Shown here: one piece after another, positions 1-7,278 of the stretch | How positions within the stretch are numbered: the stretch's first letter is position 1 | Layout: the number at the start of each line of letters is the position of its first letter | Source: Candidatus Bathyarchaeota archaeon | Lineage (GTDB): Archaea; Thermoproteota; Bathyarchaeia; TCS64 | Direction: 5' to 3' | Assembly: GCA_016783455.1 (NCBI GenBank) | Contig: JADHWN010000020.1 | Location: 1 to 39,502 of the forward strand | Length of the DNA: 39,502 nucleotides | Notes under the pieces: model-generated | Database searches by the model: none | Told to the model about the DNA's origin: nothing | The model's input: only the letters and a program-made list of their open reading frames with translations | Program-made: the position numbers and the translations under genes

Positions 1-79
1 CGTGGTTTCTGAGGGATTCCAGGTCCAAGATGAGTTCTCCTCGTTTTATGAGCCTCTCATCGACTGCTTTCCAGTCCAT
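1..79 (-). mobile_element. Insertion-sequence transposase, N-terminal fragment cut by window edge
   Basis: An open frame starts with ATG at 79 and runs off the left edge of the window (26 codons). Its N-terminus, MDWKAVDERLIKRGELIL, has the Trp and Lys/Arg-Arg-Gly-Glu pattern often seen at the start of archaeal IS4/IS5-type DDE transposases. The catalytic DDE residues lie outside the window. The frame lies just downstream of, and on the same strand as, a truncated FG-GAP gene, which suggests that the element inserted there; the IS end is probably between 80 and about 140. The family assignment rests on 26 residues only, so it is tentative. Confidence 0.55.
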
Positions 80-117
80 TGGTTAGGGAGTAGCCAGGTC
101 TGATCTATAAGTTTTTC

Positions 118-531
118 CTAATAGTCCACAATGCAATAAATGAATACTTTCCCGGCCCACTCGATGTCGTCTACATTCATATTGTTGAAAATGGCTAATG
201 TGTCGCCCCACACGTCAACTGATCTACTGAAGGTTTCGTATGCCTTAGGGCTCGGTGCCTGTAGGGTGGTGACATGGTTCCAGTCCGAGTCGAATATGTA
301 GGCCCTGCCTACTTTTTTGAGGTCTCCTAGAGCCGCATTATCCTCCGCTATTAGAAGGGTGTCTTCATATAGCGCCAGATCAGACCCGAATCCTCCGGAG
401 GAGGTGAGTGTCGGTGCCTGCATTGTTGCGATAACATGGTATTCCTCCTCAGCTCGTACCGGGGCTATGAGGAGTGACGCTATGATGCACAGCGTGATGA
501 GGCCAACAAGTTTGGTTCTATTACTTCTCAT
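118..531 (-). pseudogene. Secreted FG-GAP repeat (beta-propeller) protein, truncated at 3' end
   Basis: ATG at 531 opens a 137-residue frame. Residues 1-27 form a signal peptide (positive start RSNRTK, hydrophobic core, then APVRA-EEE). Two FG-GAP-like units follow, each with a GFGSDLAL/SVDVWGDTLAI core and an AYIFD/KVFIY strand, as in integrin-alpha-like beta-propellers of archaeal surface proteins. A functional propeller needs five to seven such blades, so the gene is badly truncated. The last blade breaks off after KVFIY into CIVDY and a TAG stop that probably lies in insertion-sequence DNA. A more upstream GTG at 540 is possible, but the ATG sits right at the signal peptide. Confidence 0.6.
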
Positions 532-785
532 ATTCAACACATTTCATCCCAACACAATGTGAAAATTAAACGCAGGTAAGCGTATAGTTAGTTTCATATT
601 TAACTTCACTGGATGTGCCTGTCACTCCATAGGTTTATTCACAGAATATCATAATGCTACACGGTGTGATGAATGGTCGATTATGGTACTTTATCGATCG
701 TGCTCACAGGAGTAAGTCAATTCATACCGGAAGAGGAGCCTCCAGTCCTCAAAATATTGATATCCTCAAGAATTGAGTAGGTGGT
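532..785. other. Non-coding gap between divergent genes
   Basis: AT-rich promoter-like DNA separates the minus-strand FG-GAP gene from the plus-strand MFS gene. TTTAATTTT on the minus strand (about 563-571) could be the TATA box of the FG-GAP gene. No convincing small gene or RNA was seen. Confidence 0.4.
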
Positions 786-1910
786 ATGCCTGAGGTCGAC
801 AGGGGATCACTTCTAAGGGTGCTCTACCTCTCCATCTTCCTGACGTCCACAGGCCTTGGAACCAGCACATTCCTGCTACCAGTCTACGCTGAGACACTGG
901 GAGCCACATACATGGACCTAGGGAGGATAGGCGCCGCCGGCAACGTGTTCTACTTCCTTGGGACCCTCGTGACGGGTTTCCTCCTAGATCGCTATGAGAG
1001 GGTCAGCCTGTACCTGGGGTTCACGCTGGGCGGCGCAGCCACAATATTCCTGTTCAACTTCGCGGACAGCATACCCCTGATAACCATGATGAGGCTCCTG
1101 CTAGGCGTCTTCTCAGCCGCCTTCTGGGTGACAGCCAGCACCCTAACCGCCGATATATCGCCCACGGATAAGCTGACCCAGTCCATGGGCAGGTACAACT
1201 AGGCTTGGATCCTTGGGTTCACGGTCGGCCCCCTCATCGGAGGACAGGTAATCAGTGCCTACGGATACGGCGTCTTTTTCCTCAGCCTTTCGGCAGTGAT
1301 CGCAGTCAGCCTCATCACCGTTTTCCTGAGGATGAGAGGCCGGATAAGCCTCGTCAACACGTCTCAGAAGGAGCACCAGGGGCTAGGTAGGCTCAGAGGG
1401 GCACTGCGTGGGTACCTGACGCTTATACCTTACACGCTGATCCTGGGTATCTACATGGCCATCATGCCGGGACATATGAACGCGGCTGGTCTCGCCTCTG
1501 CGACTATTGGCCTCCTAATCACCGCCACCAACGGGGTGAGAGGTGTCACATTCATGAACGTTGAGCGCCTTGTAGAATGGGGCCACACGAAGTCAATCGC
1601 AGTCGCCGCATCCATCCTGGCCGCATCAATGTTCCTCGCAACAAAGGCTTCGGACACACCGAGCTTCGCAATACCGTTACTGCTCTACGGGATCGGCTCA
1701 GGGATCGTCACCCCCGTCGCCCTCGACTGGATAACGAAGAGGACGCCGAGGGAGGTACTGGGCACGGCGATGGGGGCTCACGAGGGCATCTACGGCGTGG
1801 GGATGTGCCTAGGGCCCCTGGCGGGAGGGTTCCTGGCTGACGCCTACGGCCCATCCACTCTCTACCTGGCCCTGGTAGGTGTCGCCCTCGTGATGATGCC
1901 CTTGACCTAG
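786..1910 (+). pseudogene. MFS transporter interrupted by an in-frame TAG
   Basis: One reading frame encodes a major facilitator superfamily permease of about 374 residues, but TAG at 1200-1202 splits it after residue 138. The N-terminal half has the first transmembrane helices and the loop GFLLDRYER, a variant of the MFS motif A. The frame continues unchanged after the stop (AWILGFTVGPLIGG), and the C-terminal half ends with helices containing GVGMCLGPLAGGFLAD. In relatives the sequence at the break usually reads GRxNLxW, so a single TTG-to-TAG change explains the lesion. The gene stands 122 bp upstream of an aldolase on the same strand, so it may have imported the aldolase pathway's substrate. 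Readthrough or a sequencing error cannot be excluded. Confidence 0.75.
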
Positions 1911-2032
1911 AGGATGAGGGACACCGGTTGACGCCACAATGGATCCTCCATCCTGAGGCGTAGATCTAACCACACGAAAATCTTCGAAGACACCGATAGT
2001 TTTTGATACTACCCCGATTAAACTCAGATGAT

Positions 2033-2830
2033 ATGAGGAACTTCGTCAAGAGGAAGCTCAAGGCCGGCAAGCCGTCCGTGGGGACCTGGGTCAGCGTAGG
2101 GCACCCGGACGTCACCATGTACCTAGCCGACATGGGCTTCGACTGGATCGTATGCGACATGGAGCACGGCCCCTTCGGCGTAGAGACCTACCACCACATG
2201 GTCCAGGCCATGCTCTACAACAGGGAAAACTGTATGCCCATGGCCCGCATCCCCTACCACGACCTCATCTGGTACAAGAAGGCCCTCGACGCGGGCGCCA
2301 TGGGCATCGTCACGCCCCGCGTCGAGACCAGGGAGATGGCCGAGGAGATGGTGAGGTGGATGAAGTACCCCCCGTGGGGGGAGAGAGGGGCGGGGCCGCG
2401 GCTGGCGGCGTTCCGGGACCCCGACTACTTCAGGACGGCCAACGAGGAGACCATGGTCGTCGTCATGATCGAGACCGTGAAGGGCGTCGAGAACATGGAC
2501 GAGATCTTCAGCGTCGAGGGGGTGGACGCTTGCTTCGTGGGCCCCAGCGACCTGAGCCTGGACATGGGCATCCACTACCAGTACGACAGCGAGGAGTTCA
2601 CCTCCACTCTGGACAGGATCGTGGACGCCGGGAGGGAGCACGGCGTCGCCCCGGGGATGCACTGCTTCCTCAGGCCAGGGCCGACCCACATCAACGACGC
2701 CCTGGAGCGGGGATTCCTCTACTGCGCGTTCCAGTCCGACACGTCGTTCCTGAGGGAGGGTGTCAAGGCGGGCTTCGACATACTCAAGGGCTGGAAGCCG
2801 GGGGAGATCGGCGAGGAAGTGGAGCTGTAA
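2033..2830 (+). CDS. HpcH/HpaI-family class II aldolase
   Basis: This 265-residue protein is a metal-dependent pyruvate aldolase of the HpcH/HpaI fold. The family cleaves 2-keto-3-deoxy sugar acids or 4-hydroxy-2-ketoheptanedioate to pyruvate and an aldehyde. Visible signatures are the MEHGPFG motif with catalytic His45, the metal ligand Glu147 in MIETVKGVEN and Asp173 in VGPSDLS. Length matches the family (about 255-270). ATG at 2033 is used; an in-frame TTG at 2003 lies further upstream but overlaps promoter-like sequence. The broken MFS gene precedes it. Substrate cannot be told from sequence; a deoxy-sugar acid is the likely guess. Confidence 0.88.
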   Translation: MRNFVKRKLKAGKPSVGTWVSVGHPDVTMYLADMGFDWIVCDMEHGPFGVETYHHMVQAMLYNRENCMPMARIPYHDLIWYKKALDAGAMGIVTPRVETREMAEEMVRWMKYPPWGERGAGPRLAAFRDPDYFRTANEETMVVVMIETVKGVENMDEIFSVEGVDACFVGPSDLSLDMGIHYQYDSEEFTSTLDRIVDAGREHGVAPGMHCFLRPGPTHINDALERGFLYCAFQSDTSFLREGVKAGFDILKGWKPGEIGEEVEL

Positions 2831-2869
2831 ACTGAGAAAGGCGCTAAGCCCGTCTCACACACCAGAAGC

Positions 2870-2921
2870 CCACCTTCGAGGCGTCTCCCCAAGCAGACAA
2901 GACCGCGGCATTCGAAGGTGG
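2870..2921. terminator. Inverted repeat between convergent genes
   Basis: A perfect 10-bp inverted repeat (CCACCTTCGA at 2870-2879, TCGAAGGTGG at 2912-2921) with a 32-nt loop fills the gap between the 3' ends of the aldolase and the OsmC-like gene. It could stop transcription from, or shape the 3' ends of, both transcripts. There is no T-run directly after it, so a termination role is only a guess. Confidence 0.35.
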
Positions 2922-2922
2922 A

Positions 2923-3348
2923 CTAATCCCAAATTACGATCTCTGGCTCCAGGATGACCTCAGAACTTATGGACTGCCAGATGAGGCTGTACTTCTCGGC
3001 CAGCCTCAGGGCTCTCTCGACATCTCTCTCACCGCAGGACCTCGCCTCGATCCTCGGACGAAGTGTAACCCTGCTGAACTTGGAGGTCCTATCGAGAAAC
3101 TCCTTGACCTCTCCAACAGCCTCGCAGTCGTATGAGGCCAGATCGATCTTCAGCCGCTCGACCGCCCAGATGAATATCAGCATGAAGCAGGTATTCAATG
3201 ACCCCACGAAGGCGTCCTCGGGAGTGAGGAGACCCGACTCGCCGTGGAGGGCTGCAGGCGCCGAGAAGGGCATCACGGCACCGTTGCTGCCGCTAAGCTC
3301 CCCCCTGTGGCCGCCGACCCACTCCACTCTAGTTGAGTACTCAGGCAT
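2923..3348 (-). CDS. OsmC/Ohr-like thiol protein
   Basis: This 141-residue protein belongs to the OsmC family, whose best-known members reduce organic hydroperoxides with two cysteines. The peroxidatic-type Cys is present (Cys54 in SLNTCFML), but the second conserved Cys, expected in a KYCPxS-type motif, is Ser in AEKYSLIWQS (about 121), so classical two-Cys peroxidase chemistry is unlikely. Cys75 and Cys105 are additional. ATG at 3348 overlaps the end of the preceding DGC gene by 8 bp, so this is the last gene of the operon that starts with the ACR3 permease. Inference: a thiol or metalloid-binding protein rather than a peroxidase. It stops at TAG (2923-2925). Confidence 0.8.
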   Translation of the reverse strand: MPEYSTRVEWVGGHRGELSGSNGAVMPFSAPAALHGESGLLTPEDAFVGSLNTCFMLIFIWAVERLKIDLASYDCEAVGEVKEFLDRTSKFSRVTLRPRIEARSCGERDVERALRLAEKYSLIWQSISSEVILEPEIVIWD

Positions 3349-3751
3349 CCTGGGCCTCCTTGATCCCGTCCACCTTCTCCACGATCGCCCCTGCAACCAT
3401 AGCCACCATGGCCATGTCCTCTGGAGTGAATATCCTCCGTGAGGCTGGGGGATCCGAGCCCTGCTCCTCCAGCATGCTCTCAACGTCCACCGTGGCCGCG
3501 GTCGCGCCGCTGTACTTCTCGATGGCTTTGGTGGCGCAGAGCTTGTGGCAGCCGTCGACCGCCACGGTCGGGAACTGCTTGGCGAACATCCTTTCCCCCG
3601 AGTCGCCGGCCAGGAACAGCGGGAGGCAGATGGTGACCGTCTCACCGGCCTTGAGGTCCTCGAGAACCCTCCTCGTGGCTATCCGGCTCAGCGTCCCCAG
3701 GCTGCAGCACTCACCGCTGCATGAGACCACGCCGACCTTGGGCTTAATCAA
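3341..3751 (-). CDS. DGC-domain putative zinc-binding protein (copy 2)
   Basis: A 136-residue DGC-domain protein, a Cys-rich family of unknown biochemistry named after its conserved Asp-Gly-Cys. Cysteines are at 11, 15 and 16 (CSGECC), 42, 68 (VDGC) and 72. The start is chosen as TTG at 3751: AGGAGG at 3760-3765 lies 8 nt upstream, and this start aligns Cys11/42/68/72 residue by residue with the paralogue just upstream. The upstream GTG codons (3760, 3757) overlap or abut that ribosome binding site. The start lies inside the last codons of the preceding gene, implying coupled translation. The extra CC pair suggests a metal or metalloid site. Molecular function is unknown. Confidence 0.82.
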   Translation of the reverse strand: MIKPKVGVVSCSGECCSLGTLSRIATRRVLEDLKAGETVTICLPLFLAGDSGERMFAKQFPTVAVDGCHKLCATKAIEKYSGATAATVDVESMLEEQGSDPPASRRIFTPEDMAMVAMVAGAIVEKVDGIKEAQDA

Positions 3752-4154
3752 GACCACCACCTCCTAGCTCGTCGACCTTCACTGCTATCCTCTCTGCCAG
3801 CATCTCCGCGAGTCTCGTCCCATCGTCGTCCAGGAATGTGACTTGCTTAGGCTTGAGACCTCTGTTATCGCGAAGGAGGTCCATCACCCTGAAGTAGGCG
3901 GCGATCCTCCCTCCGGCGATCTCGATGTTCTTCCTTGCGCACTCAAGGGGGCAGCCATCTACGGCGATACAGTCGCTCTCCCTGATCTGCTCCGTCGCCT
4001 CCTCGTCCCCCATGACCAGCAGTGAGAGGCAGCTCGTATCGGCCCTCCCTTTCCTGAGCTCGTCTACGACCCTGAACGTGGCGTCCCTCCCGATGGTGCC
4101 GAAGGGCTTGCCGATGCCGCTGCAGGGAATGATCAGAATAGGTCTCTCGTTCAA
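3744..4154 (-). CDS. DGC-domain putative zinc-binding protein (copy 1)
   Basis: A 136-residue DGC-domain protein, tandem paralogue of the next gene. It has PCSGIGKPFG with Cys11, Cys42, Cys62, the signature VDGCPLEC with Cys68 and Cys72, and ends at TAA. The start is TTG at 4154, overlapping the TGA of the GcvH-like gene as TTGA, a coupling signal equivalent to ATGA. The family occurs in bacteria and archaea, is annotated as zinc-binding, and its function is not established. Unlike its partner it lacks the CxxxCC pair at the N-terminus, so the two copies may have different roles, for instance in a relay or a heterodimer. Confidence 0.82.
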   Translation of the reverse strand: MNERPILIIPCSGIGKPFGTIGRDATFRVVDELRKGRADTSCLSLLVMGDEEATEQIRESDCIAVDGCPLECARKNIEIAGGRIAAYFRVMDLLRDNRGLKPKQVTFLDDDGTRLAEMLAERIAVKVDELGGGGLD

Positions 4155-4612
4155 ACTTGGCCCACCTCACTTGAAGACGAAGCCCCCGCCTCTTCCTTCA
4201 TCAGCTCGAAGTACTCCTCGGGGGAGAGGAGCGCCTCTAGGTCCCCACGGTTCACGGGCTCCACCCGGGCCACCCAGCCCTCCCCGTAGGGATCCTCGTT
4301 CATCAGCTCGGGCCTCTCAATGAGCACCTGGTTGACCTCCACCACCTCGCAGTCGAAGGGGGCAGCCACCTCGAGGGCGGCCTTGATGGTCTCATAGAGC
4401 GCGACGGGGTCCCCCGCCTCGACGACCCCCTCAGTGGGGAGGAGCTCAAGGAAGACGATGTCGCCGTCCTTCGTCTGCGCGTAGTCGGTGATGCCCAGGG
4501 AGCAGCCCCGCTCGCCCACCTCGACCCAGACGTGGTCCCTCGAGTACCTGAGCCCCCTCTTCACCCTCAGGACGAACTTGTCGACTGTCGCTTCCAGGAA
4601 CCCCGAGCTCAT
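4151..4612 (-). CDS. GcvH-like lipoyl carrier protein
   Basis: A 153-residue protein with the glycine cleavage H-protein fold. It keeps the lipoylation site, Lys77 in ETIKAA, and the downstream strand NEDPYGEGWVARVEP typical of GcvH. No GcvT, GcvP or lipoate ligase is nearby. Instead it sits between an ACR3-type permease (ATGA overlap at 4609-4612) and a DGC-domain gene (TTGA overlap). The tail after about residue 140 (EEAGASSSSEVGQV) is extra and probably disordered. A lipoyl dithiol is a strong ligand for trivalent arsenic, so I infer a carrier role in metalloid handling; an ordinary glycine cleavage role or an sHdr-type lipoate-binding role remain alternatives. Confidence 0.85.
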   Translation of the reverse strand: MSSGFLEATVDKFVLRVKRGLRYSRDHVWVEVGERGCSLGITDYAQTKDGDIVFLELLPTEGVVEAGDPVALYETIKAALEVAAPFDCEVVEVNQVLIERPELMNEDPYGEGWVARVEPVNRGDLEALLSPEEYFELMKEEAGASSSSEVGQV

Positions 4613-5655
4613 ACCGGCACCCTCTCGGCCACCTCAGGTGCGCCCCAGAAGCCCCTGTCCCTCAGCCTCTTGCCGAGGTAGACGAGGCTGAGCATGACGG
4701 GCACCTCCCAGAAGAGGCCCATCGTGGTCCCGAGGGCCGCCTGGGAGCCGAGGCCGTAGAGGCTGATGGCTGTCGCGATGGCTATCTCGAAGTGGCTTGA
4801 GGATCCGATTATGACCGTGATGATCCCCTCCCGGTACCGGAGCCCCGCCAACTTCGTTATCAGCAGGTTGGCCCCCACGACGACGAAGAACCCGACGAGG
4901 AGGGGGATGGAGATGAGCACCATGAGGTCGGGGCGCCTCAGCAGGACGTCGCCGTTCAGGGAGAAAAGCACTATGAGCGTCGTCAGCAGCGCCAGCATCG
5001 AGACCCTGCCCACAGCGGGTCTGTAGACATCCTGGAACCAGAGCTCACCCCTGGAGCTGATGAGGTACCTCTTCGAGAAATAACCCAGTACTATGGGCAG
5101 GCCTATGAAGACCAGCACGGAGACGAACAGCATCACGCGGTCTATCGGTATGTTCTGCACCCCCGTGAGAAGGGAGACCACGGGCGCGTAGAGCACCATG
5201 ATGGTGACGGTGTTCAGGCTAGTGGTGATGAAGTTCTGCTCCTGGTTGCCTTCGGCCATGGTCCCCCAGACGAGCACCATCGCCGTACAGGGGCTCGACC
5301 CCAGCAGGATCAGTGAGACTATGAGCTGGTCGTGCCCCTTCAGGAACATGTTCGCGAGGACCACCGTCACCACGGGGGCGATGATCCAGTTGGAGAACAG
5401 GGTCAGCAGGATGGGCTTGGGGTTCCTCGCCAGCTTCCTCAGCTCCTCCAGCCGGAGGTTGAGGAGGGCCGGGTACATCATCAGGAATAGGCAGATGCCG
5501 ATGGGGACCGATATGCCCCTCACCTGCCAGCTGTCTATCGCCAGGCTGAGACCGGGCAGGTACTGGGACAGCACGAGACCGACGACCATGCAGAGGCCAA
5601 CCCAGATGGCCAGGTACCTCTCGAAAAATCCGAGACCCGTCTCCTCGTCCGACAT
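4609..5655 (-). CDS. ACR3-family arsenite efflux permease
   Basis: A 348-residue membrane protein of the ACR3 branch of the BASS superfamily, with about ten transmembrane helices. The two residues known to be essential in ACR3 pumps are recognisable: Cys123 in SPCTAMVLVW and Glu317 in FWEVPVML. Known ACR3 proteins export arsenite using the proton gradient. Some positions are atypical (GSSP instead of GxAP, SSSHFE instead of the usual SNNFE), so the substrate may be a related metalloid or thiolated species. ATG at 5655 follows AGGAG by about 9 nt. It is the first gene of the five-gene operon, divergent from arsR, with the operator between them. Confidence 0.88.
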   Translation of the reverse strand: MSDEETGLGFFERYLAIWVGLCMVVGLVLSQYLPGLSLAIDSWQVRGISVPIGICLFLMMYPALLNLRLEELRKLARNPKPILLTLFSNWIIAPVVTVVLANMFLKGHDQLIVSLILLGSSPCTAMVLVWGTMAEGNQEQNFITTSLNTVTIMVLYAPVVSLLTGVQNIPIDRVMLFVSVLVFIGLPIVLGYFSKRYLISSRGELWFQDVYRPAVGRVSMLALLTTLIVLFSLNGDVLLRRPDLMVLISIPLLVGFFVVVGANLLITKLAGLRYREGIITVIIGSSSHFEIAIATAISLYGLGSQAALGTTMGLFWEVPVMLSLVYLGKRLRDRGFWGAPEVAERVPV

Positions 5656-5687
5656 CTATATCGTCTCCTCGACTTCCTTGAACGTGA

Positions 5688-5719
5688 ACATATAAACATA
5701 TATAAATGTGTTTATATGT
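5688..5719. promoter_or_regulatory. ArsR-type operator palindrome in divergent promoter
   Basis: A perfect 11-bp inverted repeat, ACATATAAACA (5688-5698) and TGTTTATATGT (5709-5719), with a 10-nt spacer, lies between the ACR3 operon and the arsR gene. The arms contain TATA-like sequences in both directions, so a bound dimer would cover both promoters. It is the only strong dyad in this gap and a natural binding site for the adjacent ArsR protein, which would repress both units until metalloid binds. Confidence 0.7.
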
Positions 5720-5741
5720 ACTTCCAGTGGAGACGGGAACC

Positions 5742-6086
5742 ATGGACAATGTCGTGGGAGAGCTGAGCGAGTTGCTGGAGACCCATTACTGCGACGCAGA
5801 GGACGCAGCGGAGCACGGGTCACGCCTCAAGGACCTGGCGGACACCTTCCTCAGGGAGTTCGACCTGAATGCCGAAGCCCGGGTCCACGGCGCCCTCTCC
5901 GACGTGAACCGCCTCAAGATACTGAAGCTCCTCGGGTTCAGGGAGATGTGCGTCTGCGAGCTCACCGCCGCCCTGGACATGAATCAACCCAACCTGTCAT
6001 ACCACATAAAGAAGCTCGAGAACGCAGGGCTGGTGCGAAGCGAGAAGAGAGGGAAATGGGTCTACTACTCAAACCACGATTCGTAG
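5742..6086 (+). CDS. arsR: ArsR-family metalloid-responsive repressor
   Basis: A 114-residue winged-helix regulator of the ArsR/SmtB family. The sensing motif EMCVCEL on the recognition-adjacent helix carries Cys70 and Cys72, the classic ELCVCDL-type As(III) site. Cys17, in an N-terminal extension (ETHYCDAEDA), could be a third ligand. The DNA-reading helix is near NQPNLSYHIKKLE. ATG at 5742 is preceded by GGAG 9 nt upstream; an earlier in-frame ATG at 5706 lies inside the operator and is unlikely. It stops at TAG. The gene is divergent from the ACR3 operon, the usual ars arrangement. Confidence 0.9.
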   Translation: MDNVVGELSELLETHYCDAEDAAEHGSRLKDLADTFLREFDLNAEARVHGALSDVNRLKILKLLGFREMCVCELTAALDMNQPNLSYHIKKLENAGLVRSEKRGKWVYYSNHDS

Positions 6087-6200
6087 GATCCATATTCCAG
6101 AAAACGTCGCATCGAGACATCACCGTCTTATAAATCCCAGATACGTGGTCGGGGGTCAGAATTATTAACTTAGGCGACGGATAGGCATGGCGGATAACCC

Positions 6201-7220
6201 ATGGGAAGCGCCTTCATCGTCACGACATCCTCAGGCTTCGAGGGGGAGGGCAGGCGGGAGATCTTGAAGTTATTACCCTCCTCAGAGGCGAGGAAGCTGT
6301 TCTTCAAGGGGAACCTCTACATGGAGTGCAGCCTGCCCGAGGTGGAGGCCATCGAGGCGCTGAGGGCGGCGGACACCACCTACCTGGGCCGGGTCTTCCC
6401 CGTGGACGCCGAGGTGAAGATCTCAGCGGCGAAGGCCAGTGTCGATGCTATATCCGATGTGGTCTCCGGTATCGGCGACCTGGGGGAGGGGGACACGTTC
6501 CGTGTCAGCTGCACCAGGCGGGGGAGCCACGAGTTCCGAAGCAGGGACGTCGAGGTCACGGTGGGCATGAGGCTAGAGGAGGAGACCGACGCCGTCGTCG
6601 ACCTCAAGAGCCCCTCGAAGACCGTTGTAGTCCAGATCTTCCAGGACTTTGCCTACGTCGGGGTCACCCCGTCCGTCAACCTGCTTGTGAAGGAGATCAA
6701 GCGGTTCAGGAAGTACGCCAAGGGGGAGAGGCCCTTCACCAGGGCCGAGTTCAAGATAAGGGAGGCCATCAAGGCTTTCGACGTGGAGGTCACCAACGAT
6801 TTCAGGGTCCTGGACGTGGGTGCCGCACCAGGCGGATGGACGAAGGCCCTCGCGGGGATGGCCAGGAGGGTCGTCGCCGTGGACCCGGCGGACCTCCACC
6901 CCTCGGTCGAGGAGATGTCCAACGTCACCCACCTCAGGTGCAGGGCCGAGGACCTCCCCGATGACATCGGCATGTTCGACCTCATCACGAACGACATGAA
7001 CATCTCGCCAACGGAGTCGGCTGAGATAATGAACGCCCTAGCGGAGCTACTCAGGGAGGGAGGAGCCGCCATCATGACCGTCAAGTTCGTCACGAGGGAG
7101 CGCAGGAGGCATACACGCGAGGCAATAGGGATCCTGGAAGAGGCATACACGGATTTCAAGGTCAAGAGACTCCCCCACAACAGGAACGAGACATCAGTCT
7201 ACATGCGTAAGAAAACATGA
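6201..7220 (+). CDS. THUMP-domain FtsJ/RlmM-type RNA 2'-O-methyltransferase
   Basis: A 339-residue RNA methyltransferase. The N-terminal 170 residues have an N-terminal ferredoxin-like plus THUMP arrangement (RNA binding); the C-terminal part is a Rossmann SAM domain with motif DVGAAPGGWT at 205-214. The catalytic tetrad of 2'-O-methyltransferases can be assigned: Lys185 (EFKIREA), Asp265 (TNDMN), Lys295 (TVKF) and Glu330 (RNETSVY). This pairing resembles bacterial RlmM (Cm2498 of 23S rRNA) in architecture, but whether the target is rRNA or tRNA is not shown by sequence. A promoter-like TCTTATAAAT lies near 6127-6136. It stands alone, following arsR with a 114-bp gap. Confidence 0.83.
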   Translation: MGSAFIVTTSSGFEGEGRREILKLLPSSEARKLFFKGNLYMECSLPEVEAIEALRAADTTYLGRVFPVDAEVKISAAKASVDAISDVVSGIGDLGEGDTFRVSCTRRGSHEFRSRDVEVTVGMRLEEETDAVVDLKSPSKTVVVQIFQDFAYVGVTPSVNLLVKEIKRFRKYAKGERPFTRAEFKIREAIKAFDVEVTNDFRVLDVGAAPGGWTKALAGMARRVVAVDPADLHPSVEEMSNVTHLRCRAEDLPDDIGMFDLITNDMNISPTESAEIMNALAELLREGGAAIMTVKFVTRERRRHTREAIGILEEAYTDFKVKRLPHNRNETSVYMRKKT

Positions 7221-7278
7221 GTAGAGCGGTGATTCACCGGTTCTCCTCGCAGATGAGGGAAAAACCACAGCCTCTTGC

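Noticed and set aside
1200-1202. Pyrrolysine recoding of TAG
   Set aside because: TAG ends many genes here in the normal place (purD, scpB, GH31, LLM, M14, B3/B4). After the B3/B4 gene the frame meets a second TAG two codons later and then unrelated sequence; after DUF4382 a TAA follows at once. No pyl gene was seen in the window.
2123-2689. 188-codon minus-strand frame
   Set aside because: It is the antisense shadow of the aldolase gene, His/Val/Asp-rich with no recognisable domain; a product of GC-rich codon bias.
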